A stretch of DNA of 64,000 nt from Isoetes taiwanensis (lineage: Eukaryota > Streptophyta > Lycopodiopsida > Isoetales > Isoetaceae). The stretch lies in assembly GCA_021234155.1 (NCBI GenBank), contig JAJEKV010000130.1, positions 577,658 through 641,657 on the forward strand, read 5' to 3'. The translations under genes were made by a program, and so were the position numbers. Positions within the stretch are counted from its first letter, which is position 1. Every line of letters starts with the position of its first letter. Shown here one piece after another: positions 49,330 through 61,340 of this stretch. Below the pieces are notes generated by a model. The model had not been told where the DNA came from, did no database searches, and saw only the letters and a program-made list of their open reading frames with translations.

Positions 49330-49770
49330 GGTATATAATTTGATTAGTAGGCTAAGCCTTTCATTTAGAGCCTTTCATTTAAGTTTAAACCCAATATTTG
49401 CTTGTGATGTTTTTTTTATCCTTCTTTGATGTACCATTCTCCACTACACTGCTCTGTTCTAGACATACTCTGCTCTGAACATACTCTGTTTCTAGCCCAT
49501 GGCCATACTTTACTTCGTGGAATTCCTGTCCATAGCTTGTTTAGCCTGCAAAATGGCTGTAGCCTTGCAGAAAAATGCCATAGCCATAGTTCTGTGTATC
49601 TTTCATTGTGCAGAGACTAGCATAACAAAACTAGAAGAAGAAGCCGCAACCATAGAAACAGAAAAGCCGAAGCCATAGCCAGATCCGGCACAGCAAGGAT
49701 GATGGGCATGGGTGGTAGGGCTGCAGGGCACAGGGGATAAAGTCACAGGGGAAAAGGCCGTAGTTGTTCT
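49330..49770. other. Downstream region, no gene recognised
   Basis: Contains repeated CTCTGTTCTAGACATACTC-like and CATAGCCATAG words near 49,440-49,680, with no coding motif. It could be the 3' untranslated region of the upstream gene. Confidence 0.4.
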
Positions 49771-49772
49771 TC

Positions 49773-50066
49773 TTAAGGCTTTGATTCATCCTCAAGAACA
49801 TCCCAAATCGTCCCCAAAAGCTCTGAATCTGGAAAAAAAAAAGTTGAGGACTCACCAGAAGCTTCCGCCAGATCATATATAGCAAGTTGAACATGGTTGA
49901 TGCTATCCTTCAACAGGTCCCATTGACAACGCTCATGCGAGAACACATACATGAAGTACTTTGAAATGCTTAAACTCGTTTCCCATAAAATTTCGACATC
50001 AACTGAACCACTTTGATCCATTGTGAGTGTGAGCAGTCTAAACATCTGAAAAAGTAGAGATCCCAA
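49773..50066 (-). CDS. Exon-like frame ending in an acidic tail, family unknown
   Basis: A minus-strand frame preceded by a polypyrimidine tract and CAG at about 50,047 and ending in WDVLEDESKP plus stop near 49,773. It reads like ordinary plant coding sequence (CQWDLLKDSINHVQLAIYDLAEAS). A further coding-like piece in a neighbouring phase lies just upstream (50,050-50,173, with KMLAEALYHRGSITKDVW). Inside the frame, a 27-nt insert begins GTGAGT and ends in a T-run and CAG (about 49,830-49,856). It is in frame and far shorter than normal plant introns. I do not recognise the protein. Confidence 0.4.
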   Translation of the reverse strand: MGSLLFQMFRLLTLTMDQSGSVDVEILWETSLSISKYFMYVFSHERCQWDLLKDSINHVQLAIYDLAEASGESSTFFFPDSELLGTIWDVLEDESKP

Positions 50067-50173
50067 ACATCTTTGGTTATCGAACCTCTGTGATAGAGTG
50101 CTTCTGCCAGCATTTTGCCTCCTGAAATTGACTGTTTAGCATGTAGAATTAACATAAAGACACTGTTATTCAT

Positions 50174-51650
50174 CTATACATAAACAGGTAGAAGAATGAT
50201 GATCTTCTAGAAACATTATATTGGGATTTATAGTGCGATGGCATGCCACTTTTTAGTAACATCGCCAAGGAAGAAACTAGAATTTGCATGATCAAACTTT
50301 CTTGTTTACTACATTTGCAACATCCTTAGCAATAATTCATATGCTCATGTTGCATCATGCCAAAAGCATGAAATATTTTAATTGTAATCCTATACCTGAC
50401 TCTAAGTAGAAATAATCATTCTCTTGCACATCCAAAAAATGTTGCTACAAAAATACCCTAGCAGAAATGCAGAGCAATCAAACCACGAATTTATTATTCA
50501 TGGCATATAAATAGAACCTATGCAAATGAGAAGCAAACAATCACCATAACTGATGCATGTTACCTCTTGCTCTTGTAGTAAAACCACTGAAGAATAGAGC
50601 TTGTGCTCCGTAAACTCTTTACCTATAAAGGAGTACATTGATGGATGAGAGTATCCATGTGTGCCATAACAAAAATTTCAAGAATGCAAACACGCAAAAT
50701 GGCAAAGATAATTAGTTAGATACCGCCACCCAAAGTAGTTTTTGCCTTCACAAATCATATGTTCCTTGGCACGGTCAAATATTCTCAATTGCCCTACATA
50801 AGCTTAGATGATACAGATTGGTATCAAATAAAAAATGAAACGTAGATGCATATCATCCCTCTTAGCTGGAGCTAATAAAGTCGCCTTACATAGAAGAGAC
50901 AAAGCTAGTAATGGACCTCTGGCATATATGCCATCTTAGTATTGGGTTATCCTACCAAGTACATAAAATTTAAGCAAAACTTAGTTATTGCACAAAGACT
51001 GGAAATTAAAGAAAAAAGAAACTCACCTCACTGGACTGTGGATACACATGCTATGAAAAATTGAGCGGGATCCTAAGAGCTTGTTATCAGAACTAAATAC
51101 ATCCAAAACCCATAACATAGCTGGAAGTTTTTATGATAGATGAAAATTTGAAATAGATGGCCATTAATGTTTTCACCGAAGTATTTAAGCTGCCATGAAA
51201 GTTCATTTAGAACTTAATATAGTTTGTAGCCAGAAACATCACAGTTACAACATAATGAAGCCCCGGCGTCATAGACATGTAGTGATGGATAGTAATTGTA
51301 TCACTGGATATTAGATGGTAATTATGTCTTATAGTGTATGCATGGAAAAATGTAATAACCTCTGAATTTGTTGTGTTGCCAGGTATGACCTTAAATGATT
51401 TGGTAAATATTCTCTACAATATTGCTATCAAACTTATTGAATGCTTTCCTAACAACTTAGTGCTAAATTCTATTGAAAAACTAGTGGTATGTTAAACTAG
51501 TTCAGTTTTTAGGTAGAGCCTGAGCAAGCAAAATCATGAGAAACGAGCTTAGCAAGATCAAACCTAAGCTTGATGGTAGCATGGATGTAGGGAAGAATGT
51601 TTGTCTACATATTACATAATTTTGGTTATGTCATGTTTGAATAGCCACTA
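50174..51650. other. AT-rich DNA between two exon-like frames
   Basis: No open frame of note. It could be intronic sequence of either neighbouring gene candidate. CAGC/CTGC sites look normal. Confidence 0.4.
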
Positions 51651-51652
51651 CA

Positions 51653-51995
51653 GGATATGAAACTAACTACATCACGATATGTAGCGGACCAAACAAAGAA
51701 GGCGACAATGGAATTATTCACCGGTCAAGTTAAAACCCAGCCAGAAGGGCTGCGGGGAAAAGCCTGCAGCGATAATAAGTATGCTAATTTTGTGAGTTAT
51801 ATGGGGAGCAGCTCAATCTCTTTGTCGGGAGGACACAGTAGTCCTTCGATAACCTCTTGGAGGTATGACCCCAACAAGCCCGCGGACTCAGAGTATTCAA
51901 TACTTTTGCAGCATTTTGGCGAACCTTGTAGTAGCAAGATACTGCTTCCGGATATGGGCAAATCTTTGAAGGATCTGGAGGCATTACATTCATAA
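51653..51995 (+). CDS. Exon-like 112-codon frame, family unknown
   Basis: A plus-strand frame directly after a CCACTACAG acceptor-like site (51,644-51,652). It reads as soluble plant protein (YANFVSYMGSSSISLSGG; SWRYDPNKPADSEYSILL) and ends MGKSLKDLEALHS plus stop at 51,993-51,995, followed by AT-rich DNA that would suit a 3' untranslated region. It is probably the last exon of a gene whose other exons I cannot locate. No domain recognised. Minus-strand frames over the same DNA are shorter. Confidence 0.4.
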
Positions 51996-54900
51996 CCATC
52001 ATTCAATTAGGTGGGTTTATGTCTTAATTTTGGGACAAATTTTAACAATATTGCATGTTTTAGTAGCATATTCAAATTCACATTTCACCTCAAATTATGA
52101 AAACGTAATATGTGTTATTTACAAAATAGTGATATTTCACAATATAGCACCATATCATAAGCGTGATAACAAAATTTACATAGTTATTCAACTTTCTTCA
52201 AGCACCCCAATGATATCATAGCCTTCTTCCTGACATCACGAGGTATTGTAATTCGCATTTCTTGGAATAGTGTTTGGAGTCCATGAGTACAAAACACTTT
52301 CATAGATCTAGCCAAAGAATCGGGATCACTCGGATTTCTCTCCATCTCTTTGTGTCAACATTAGGCGCTTTCTTTATCGAATCACGTTGGTCAGAAGCGA
52401 TGCCTTCGGACACCACCATTCCACGCACATGGTTGAAGTTAATATTACCTTCTTCTTTGCAAATATAGGAGATAGTAGACCCCAACCCACCTTTGGATAT
52501 CAGCATCACAAATCTGATGGCTTTACTACCACAAATTGGTGGCATTCCAAGTCGATTGGAAGGGTTCATAAGCATCCATGCCTAGAAACTTTGGCCTATT
52601 GTTCTTGGGACCAACGCAGTGTTTACAGCCGAGAAGGAGGGAGGGAGCATATTGCTTCGCGAATGCTGCTACGGTCATCAAAATCCGGCACACCTTTAAG
52701 GTCTTCCACCTAGTCTTAGGCAACCACCCTTCTTTCAATTCACATGCGAGGAATGTGTCTATCTCCCCAACGGGTTAATCACCTTCTTCCGGTAAGCCGC
52801 AAAGACACGGTTGGTGTCATCACAGTTGGTTTGCCAATGCTTTATATGATCTTGGATTCCTTCCTTGAGTCGATCGAATTGCTTCCACTTCTTGATGGGT
52901 TTTAAAGCTTTTGGTGGCTGAGGTATCATAGGCTTGCCATTCTCATCTCTCACGCCATATTTCCTCCCTCCTCGCTCCATCCTCTGAAGGTCTCATCTTC
53001 CATTGGAAGATTGGAATCCCATCTCACCCGAAAATTGAGCTGGAGGCACGGAATGACCTTCCAAGATCCAATGTATAACCATCCACAAAGCTCTTCCAAT
53101 GGGCACTTCTTCTATGAGGAAGCTATAGGGTTTGGAGTAGTGCATTCATGCAAGATTTCCATTAGCCTAGGAAAGTTGGTCTTGTTTGCTGCTTGATTAT
53201 GCACAACTATATTTGCGAATAAATGCATCCACATCCTCATGGGTATGCCGGGCATAAAACCCTAAATTAGCTCTCAAATACCACAGTACATTAAGTGGGA
53301 TATAGGAAAAGAAACATCCACAATTTCTTATTTTGGCTAATTATCAAGTTACAGAGAAACCTTTGGGTAGATCTTGAGGTTTATACGATGAAGTTGAAGC
53401 TCCAACATGTTCATTAGACCCATGCTTCTAAACCTTGCTTGTGAACTTTTCAATATTGTTAGGGTTTCCATCTAACAATGCTCTATGTAGTGCACACGGC
53501 TGGTATGGAGTCACGGAGGTGACCATTGTATCCATTTTCATAGTTTCTCAAACACCTCATGATACTCCCGTGTAATCGGACCATCCTCCACAACTCCAAG
53601 CTAAAATGGCCATAGTAGGTTTGATTAAACATGCAAGTTACTTGATCATTGAGATGCGTAAAAGGGTATGATCTTCCACATGACTTTGGTATGTACTTGA
53701 ATTGTGGAAGGCATGAGTCTTTTCTTGGTCCATCTTGTCATGTATAATACATAAATGGTTATTGGGTTCCAATGCGGATAAAGTCCTCCCACATCCAATA
53801 ACATGATCTACATGATAGTTGGTCAGTCATATGGTCCTTCATATGCTCCTTATCCTAGCCCTTTGACTAGGTTGCCGCAGTCTTATCAAGAGTCTCCTTC
53901 AACTTAGCATAAATTGCACTTTGCAAAGTTGTTTGAAGTTGCTATGGTGACATGATTGAAATGCTTCTTCCATAACCTACTAAAAAGCTAGGTTGGGATA
54001 TTGGAAAATTCCCAATTCTCGAGTAGAATTCACTTCTTCAAAATACTCTTTTGAGTACAATGTGATGGCAACCTTTTCTCAACAACTGCTCTTCCTTTTC
54101 ATCCCATACTGCTTTTGTGGCATAGACTGCGCATTGGGGAAATCAATATATTTTTCAAATATCTCCACGAAGAGCCGGGGGTCTGAAGTATTGGCCTCAA
54201 CAAACCATTATTTCCATGTAAAAGCGATCTGTTCCCCTCTGCTACATTTTTTTTTGCCAATTATGCCATGAAAGAGTTGGAATTGCGGTGCTCTGCCATG
54301 CTTGCACATAATACATTTGCCTAATAAAGGGTATCTTTTCATTTGGGTTTTCCTTTCATCTTAGGTGCGGCATGCTTTTAGAAGATTGTGTACATATGGG
54401 TCCTCCTCTCATCAGCGATTGTACTCTTGAAAAGTGGCTCTTGCTTCCACCAATTGTTCTATTGTGAAGAATTGCATACAATCCCTCCAACAGCTAATCA
54501 GGCCCCTAACTTCACCATTGTCTCACGTTTGGTGTCACTAATCAACTTGGCTCTTTTGCTAGGATGAAATGTCACGGCAAGGCGATACTTCTACCTTTTG
54601 CCTAGGTTTAGAGTTCCAAGCACTTGATGGATCAATATCAAGACAATCATTGTCTAAGCCTGGGGCTCACGGAAAATATAATCCTCCACAAGGAATTGAA
54701 CACTACTTATAGGCCATTACCATGATGCAAGGAACCTCGATTGCTTGGCCTAACCAAAACATTCCTTGTCACTTTAAACCTTTACCTTTCAGTTGTTTTA
54801 ACGCCAGGTGCAATGCAATATTGTTAACCCCTAGCCTTTCATCATTAGCAACCCGGCCGGGGATCTGCTTGCTGGCTCATGGCCTACTATTTCCTTGTTG

Positions 54901-55480
54901 CACTTGTGCATGATTCTCACCACGCTGACACTACGTTTGCACCCCTACTACCGAGAGACTAATTGTTTTCTTCAACATTCTTGCTAGGAGTTGGTTTTCA
55001 TTGATATTGCTCTTTTCACCGCTCACTTTGAGTTGGAGGCTTTGGTGAGCCTAGGCAAATTTGCCTTACGATGTTGATAGAAAAAATTCGGCTACACCAT
55101 AAGATAAAAAAGTCACGATACATTTATGGAATATGTAGGGAGTAAATCAAATTTTTAAAATTCAGGAAATAGGTTTAATATAATAATAACAATGAAATCC
55201 TTGAAATCATTTTACAAAACAAAATTTTCATGGCAACAACAAGGAAATGATATTTATAAATATATCAAATTTTGTTGTAGAAGAATTTGGATATATGATT
55301 CTGAAAGACATACTATAACTAATAGGCGTGGGAATTTATTATCCATAATAATATACCTAGACTAGATAATATAGGTGAGATTTACGATGCATGGTATTTG
55401 AGGGCAATAAAATTATTCAAGCTGAGCTAATTAACCTATATAAATCTGGTTTCAGCTCTCCAAAGAGACCTCTCCATTAA
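51996..55480. other. Unassigned region, probably decayed mobile-element DNA
   Basis: Several minus-strand pieces (52,759-52,980, basic, with KPIKKWKQFDRLKEG; 52,526-52,738; 52,300-52,575) lie in order and may come from one broken frame on that strand. No transposase or reverse transcriptase motif is seen. From 53,000 to 55,480 nothing is recognisable. Confidence 0.35.
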
Positions 55481-55497
55481 ATCCCCAATTTTTCGCA

Positions 55498-55830
55498 TGG
55501 GCGTTCGTGCAAACAGAGCCTTCTTGAAGGCAGAATCTCCTCAAAGAGGCGTGGGTTGAAGAGCTGCGCTCAATTCCCCCCTCATTGAGGATTTTTCTTT
55601 CCCAATTCTCCTGGGATTAGATTGAGGATGATTCTGAGACTAAGACTATGGAAGGAGGAGTTGGGCTCTCGGTTCTCTGATTCTGAAGAGGAGGAAGAGG
55701 AGGAAGAGGAGGAGTTGGAGGAAGGAGGAGGAGATGTCCTCGAGAGCATGAAACCCGCTCCGAGGTGGCTTGATACGAAGCGAGAGAATGAAATCTCGGA
55801 GGAGGAGGAGGAGGAGGAGGAGGATTAGGA
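55498..55830 (+). other. Glutamate-rich low-complexity frame with GAG/GGA repeats
   Basis: A plus frame at 55,622-55,828 (68 codons) contains two runs of glutamates coded by GAG/GAA repeats (about 55,687-55,725 and 55,797-55,825). Upstream DNA (55,440-55,620) looks like a plant 5' leader, and an ATG at 55,498 opens another short frame. Acidic runs are common in nuclear proteins, but a GA-rich microsatellite alone gives the same result. No domain recognised. Confidence 0.35.
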
Positions 55831-55869
55831 AGAAGGTCGACAATTGACCGATTTTTGGAGTGGTTAGAG

Positions 55870-57470
55870 ATGAACCAGGTTTGCATGTGATTTCTTTTTG
55901 TTTTTGTTTTTGCACCTTTCTTTCTTTTCTAACACCTTTCTTTCTTCTTTGTTGCGGCGTGGAAGAAGAGTGATGGAATCACGAGGTGGAGCATTTTTTG
56001 TTTCATTCTTACGAAGTTTTGGACCGCCTGGGGCATTTTTTTTACGTAAAATTGTGTGAAAAGCCTTGAACCTTTGCTTCCAAGCCTTCGGGCATCGTAC
56101 ATACTTATTTTTAATGAAATCAAGCAGTTTTCTTCATAAACTGTCTTCAACAGTTTTCTTCAGCAGTTTTACATGCACTTAAAATTTTTTTGGATAAGAG
56201 TAAAGCTGTATTCTCCAGAATTATTTTGGCTCCAAACATACAAATTTTGTCTCTCTAGAATTTTGTATCTGCAAATTTTGTCTCAACAAAGTCCTGGGAA
56301 CACTATAAATCAACCACATGAGAAATCTACGATTAGATCCATTAACCATAGGAAATTTTCCTATGCGACCTAAAAACAATTCCCCAACAAGTCATTTTTT
56401 TTAGCCTTCCTTAATTTTGCCTTTAAAATCATTTTTAATGTAGCCTATATAAAATTTTAATTCTATTTTTTGAATGCAATAAATGGAATAAAATGTGGAA
56501 GTGAGAATTTATTGCATGAAATGCAATATTCTCCCATATATACCATATACATGTCATGTCATTGGGAAGAGCGGAATGCGCCCGGTGTTAATTCAACCCG
56601 ATCAATTATTCAGCTAACTTTTTCTAATTGTGCCTATATAAATCCATTTTATGCTCTCAAAGGGACCACCACATTTTCTTCCTTCCTTCATCTGATTTGT
56701 GGGTTCTTATAACGTGTTGGATCGAATCCGAGAAATCTTGGTGGCGGTTATATTCATCAATGTTAGATGTTTGGTTCCGGCAATTCCTAACTTACTAAAG
56801 ACTCCGCCTTTTTGTTTCTATAATACATGCTTGAGAGTAATTTCAGGGTCAAACCAAAAGGAGGACTAAGATGCAAGAATCCGAAAAGCCGAGATTAAAA
56901 CCCTGAAGCATAGTCCTGTAGTTCTTACGATCCTTCCCGTACCAGGGCTCAAAGGTTAGTTTTCATTTAGTTTTTAGTTGCATCTCAATGGCGAGGAGTT
57001 TAATCCGAGAGAATGGCGCATTTGCTTTCAGTGAGATGATGTTTATAAAGGCGAGAATGAGAACATGACTTCATGCAGCTATTCGAGATAGAATTCTTAA
57101 GTTCTCATCTGAATTAATCATGCTGTGCATGCGAGTTTCTATTATGAATAAGTGTAGTAGCATTAGAAAAATCTGAAAGATAAATATTTGAAACAGCTAA
57201 AAGTGTTTTAGAGATAACAAACCTTCAACGGGCCATGCCATTCGTGAGGGAGGAGAAAAAAAACACATCTGAGGATAGATAGAAATGCGTAGATAAAGGC
57301 CCGGAGCCAATTATTTCCGCAGCTCGAATGCAGCGGCGTGTATGGTTTCCTATATAGTAGTTTACGGCTGGCGTGCAAACAATTAATATCCTTCCACTTT
57401 CAACTTTTAAGCTAAACACGGCGGTGTCTCTTCTAGGTTGCCAAATAAAAAAAAGAAATATAACAAGCGT
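55870..57470. other. Unassigned AT-rich DNA
   Basis: No recognised gene. Repeated CTTTCTTTCTTTTC-like strings near 55,915-55,952 and TTTTCTTCA(GCAG) words near 56,128-56,168 are simple-sequence DNA. Confidence 0.5.
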
Positions 57471-57759
57471 GAATCTTGATCTCAGCTCACTTCCTATTGA
57501 TAGATGCGGGTTACGTTAAATCACGGTTGGTGGCGAAGATGGTTTGGAATTACATTGGGCCGACATCCACCGCGGTATTGACTCGGTTTGACATGATCTC
57601 TGATCCGGTTGAGCCGCGTAGGCAGTTAGAACGGGCACGATCTTGCAACCTGGAGTGGATCAAGTAATGATGATGATGGCAGCGGAAGCCTTGAGGCAAT
57701 GATAGATGCGGGCTCACGGGGCCCTTGCAATATACGGAGGCTAAGCCCTCTTATCTAAT

Positions 57760-57970
57760 CCGCCGAGGGCTACGGTACATGTATTGATGAGAGTGAATCG
57801 CATCCGTCATTCGAGATTCAAAATGAGAACTCGCGTTTCTTAGTGGTTGGCCTCTATGCGGATCCTTTAACCACGGGCCTACCACGCAGTGATTATCTGA
57901 TGCAATGGAATGGCTCCTTAGCTGGAACCCTCTGCATGAAGCCTGCGATGCATTGGAGTTCAACCAATGG
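57760..57970 (+). pseudogene. Copia-type polyprotein tail remnant
   Basis: The plus strand reads ADPLTTGLPRSDYLMQWNG at about 57,859-57,915, close to the V-ADPLTKGLPR end of the RNase H region of Copia-type LTR retrotransposons, which normally follows a HI-RHH-IRE block. The preceding DNA gives RIRHSRFKMRTRVS in another phase, a weak version of that block. No other part of the polyprotein was found upstream and no LTR was defined. The match rests on about fifteen residues. Confidence 0.4.
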
Positions 57971-59370
57971 GAGGTGGAGGCGGGAGGGCGAATGAAGTTT
58001 GCCCATGAGGCTATTTATGACCAAATGGCTATATTTTGAATATTTTGAAAATGAGATACTAAAGGCCAGGTTACTGTGAAAACCAATTATATTCTTTAAA
58101 AGCCAAAGTTTTACCATTTACGTCCAGCGTAGCTATGGGAAATTAGCCATGCATTCTTATTTCGAGATCACAGAGTTTAGCCTCCGGTTCCATGGATCTA
58201 AGTGTTTAGGATCATAGATTATCCCTTAACAACATTGTAGATCAAGTAATTGTTTCCCCTTTAGCTCTAGTGGACCATATTAGAATACTCAAAAAGTCAA
58301 CAATTACTCCAAATTTTTGCTAGAAGCATAGTAGGCTTCCTTAATCCTATAAGTTGTATGTGAATTGACATCTAATTTATTTATTCCAATTACCACATTA
58401 GCGTTGGCAAGGTTTGCGAGTTTCTATGAAGCAGTTCAAGTCGCAAAAAAGTAATACATACAAAATTAATATAGAAAGCTTATGATTCGCCTCACCTTCT
58501 AAATCCAGCCCTATCACGGATATGGCCTTAAGGGCAACCACGGCGAGGAGTGGAGGTGGAAGCCCGGTGAGGGGTGGTGGAGCTAGAGCACAGTGTTTTC
58601 TTTGAGGGTTTTACGGAAGAATTCACTATGCTGCAATGGAAATAGAGATGCTCGATAGCCCGGCTTCGATGGGCTGGGCGGCGATGGTCTGGGATTTTTA
58701 TGCGGTTTATATCCGGTTTATCGGATTATATACAATTGTAATCTTTTCCAATGAATACAACGGAATTTTGTCTACTTCTATATTTTATTTCTACAATGTA
58801 ATACATGTTACATACCTTTTAAGCGGTTTTCTTGGCCATGCAACAAATGTTCCAACTTTCTCCAAGTATCCCCAGGGAGTGTCGCGAGTAAGCTTCATCC
58901 ATGGCCTTGTGATTAATCAACTTGTAACTTCGGACATACTTATCCGGCGGAATTCCATGGCGGTTCTGGTCGGATCGATGGAGTCGATCATATCTTGTGG
59001 AAATTAATGTTCAAGCTATTGGAATAGGATAATTACCCGGAAGTGCAGCCATTCTTGAAGGCGGTTGGAGTCTGAAGCTGATTTGAAAATTTGAAGGCGT
59101 ATGGAAACTCGTGATGGGAAAATTCGAATTAGAAGAAAGATTAGAGTTAACTCGTTTTAAGTGGAAGGATAAATTTGGCGGGATTTTTAAAAATTTAATG
59201 AAAGAAGTCGTGAATGGTCTTACGTCATTATTATTTGTATGTCGAGAATATTTATTTGCATTTTGTGTTTTCTTGAAATTCAAATTTCTCTAATTCGTCG
59301 CAATTAGAAAAAGCTATTTCTTAGGCATTTCGGTAGCGTATCCGGCGACCAGAGCTGTTCTTGGCGTTCA
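57971..59370. other. Unassigned region
   Basis: A 123-codon plus frame (58,636-59,007) contains hydrophobic stretches (FIGLYTIVIF; STSIFYFYNVIHVTYLLSGFLG) but no motif. A 60-codon plus frame (59,111-59,293) is partly antisense to a 90-codon minus frame. No gene is called. Confidence 0.4.
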
Positions 59371-59374
59371 GGAG

Positions 59375-60299
59375 ATGTCTTCTAAAGCGAATCGAAGTCG
59401 GCGGACCGAAGGAAGCCGGTGGAAAAGAGGAATCTCTAAACAGAGCTCTTCTCAAGTTTGGAGGGCGTTGGTCGAGAATACCACGGAATACCGCGAACCC
59501 TATTCAAGGTATTTAATTTACTTACTTGTGGTAGGAAGTATTATGCTTGCATGAATTTGAGATCTTTACTTTCACTTAATATGCTTTGCATGAGTTTGAT
59601 TATTATGCTTTGCATGAATTTTAATTAACATCGATTAATGCTTTCACGATTGTAATGGATTACATAGAACATAGTTTTGCTACATTTTATATATAGAATA
59701 TAAGCGGTGTTAGGCGATTTAGAATAGCAATGTTCAATGAGGGTTAAATAGTGTGAAATGGATTCATGGAAAGTTATGTAGCTTAAAATGTGGATCTGAA
59801 ATAGAACAGTTTCAAATTAGCATATGGTCAATAATAGGAGATACCAACATGCGTGATTTGTATAATTGGGGTTTGATGCAGCCAAAGTGATCTCTTGTTC
59901 TGAAAAGTACTCTAAAAGTGCTCATCTTCATTTGCAGGTGCTCAAGAGGAAGAAAACCCTACTAATTCGAGGGACCTAATCACTGCCCGAAAGCAAAGAG
60001 CTGAGGCGACCCGGAATCACGATTACCATATGATCTCACCTTAGATGATGAAGAGTAGATTCTTATAGCAACCTGACCACACTGAAGAGGAAATGGATGA
60101 GGAGTCTTAGAATTGATGCGTTGACCTTGCAGAATAAATGGCAAGCTCGACTTAACTCTCTTCTCGAGGAAAAAGGCGGAGACAAGATGGCCAAACAAAG
60201 GGATCCTAATCTCTTGAGGAAGGATGGCCTGGCACAAATTATGCCCGATTACGAAGCGAGAAAAGAAAGATACGCTTTCGGACTTACTCCTTTGTAGAG
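59375..60299 (+). CDS. Possible two- or three-exon gene, family unknown, frame-damaged
   Basis: ATG 59,375 opens a basic first segment (MSSKANRSRRTEG onward, ending TEYREPYS) that runs to a CAAG/GTATTT donor at 59,509. A clear acceptor TTTGCAG ends at 59,937, and the following DNA encodes AQEEENPTNSRDLI then ARKQRAEATRNHDYH before a stop at 60,042. A third piece (60,097-60,297) reads LQNKWQARLNSLLEEK and QIMPDYEARKERYAFG and stops at 60,295-60,297. Phases do not join perfectly: one base is off at the intron and again near 60,045, so there is decay or sequence error. Composition (basic, then acidic, then helical) looks like a gene rather than a transposon. I cannot name the protein. Confidence 0.35.
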
Positions 60300-61080
60300 C
60301 TCGCATACGAGGATCGTTCATGAGAAGGCAGTGTGAGCGGTGAGACATATTTTAGTATGGTTTGGCCAACCAATGTAGCGATTACATGATATCTATTTGC
60401 CAAGGGAGTTAAAATTCGTAGAAACATGTTCACTAGCAGAGCACCAAGTCACTATTTGCGGCAAGCTAGAAATTAAGAGTACGACTTGAAAGCTTCTAAA
60501 GGGTCTAGATCTGGGAAGATATTCAACCTCTGAGTTGTCGAAGGCGTGACTTACATCTTTGAGAATGAACATGACGAGTAAAGCGCGGCTTCGAGTATGA
60601 ACAAAGGAATAGAATGCAGTACGACCATTATCCATTGGAGTCTTAAAGGAAACTTTTGCGATCCATGTAGAAGTCCTCATGGATTCACCAGCTCCATTTA
60701 TGTTAGCGGAGATATGATCGGCACATGCCATGGAAGTTATTCCGAGCATGATTAGTAATCGAGGTCAAATGCCTGTAATATGCGGTGTGCTACCTTGGGA
60801 TATGATCTCGAACAAGCTGCTTTGTGAATGACGCGTCCGGGAGCTATTATCAAGTGATGATATTAAATATGTCATCATCGGCGGGCCAGCATTCGGGTTA
60901 GGCACAAAGAGCCATCATCGGTGGCCGGAACAAAGCGGGCCAAAAAGTGTTCTAATCACTATCGCGTATAGGAGGTGTAAGTATCTTGGATGCTGTACTA
61001 CTGCAGTTTGGGTGAGATTAGTGCAACTTTGAATGAAATGGGAAGACATTTCTATACAAAAATTAATCAACTGGTTTCAT
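60300..61080. other. Unassigned; 118-codon minus frame present
   Basis: An uninterrupted minus frame at 60,393-60,749 shows no recognisable family. The plus strand over the same DNA also gives fairly smooth pieces (ELKFVETCSLAEHQVTICG), so the strand of any real coding is unclear. Confidence 0.3.
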
Positions 61081-61084
61081 AAAT

Positions 61085-61340
61085 TGTGATGCGCCCGGGG
61101 CGTGCTTTCAAATCAAACCAATTCCGCGCCCGAGTATTTTGAAATCAATGAATTCACGCTGACGTGTTTCAAATCAACCAATTGATTTGAAAACCGCGCT
61201 GGCGTGAATGATTAATACGCTGGCGATGAATGAACTGATTAACTGAAATGAATTGATAATAACTTTATTCATTTCCGCGCCCGGTATTGATTTTCTCTTC
61301 ATCAATTCTATTCAAATCCCGGCGTGTTTCTATTCTATGA
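61085..61340 (+). repeat. Array of short GC boxes in AT-rich DNA (left)
   Basis: GC-rich boxes of about 10 bp (GCGCCCGGGGCGTG, CCGCGCCCG twice, GCTGGCG twice, CCCGGCGTG) are spaced by 20-50 bp of AT-rich DNA that itself repeats TTTCAAATCA and its reverse complement. Such arrays are common just inside the ends of plant DNA transposons. Confidence 0.5.
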
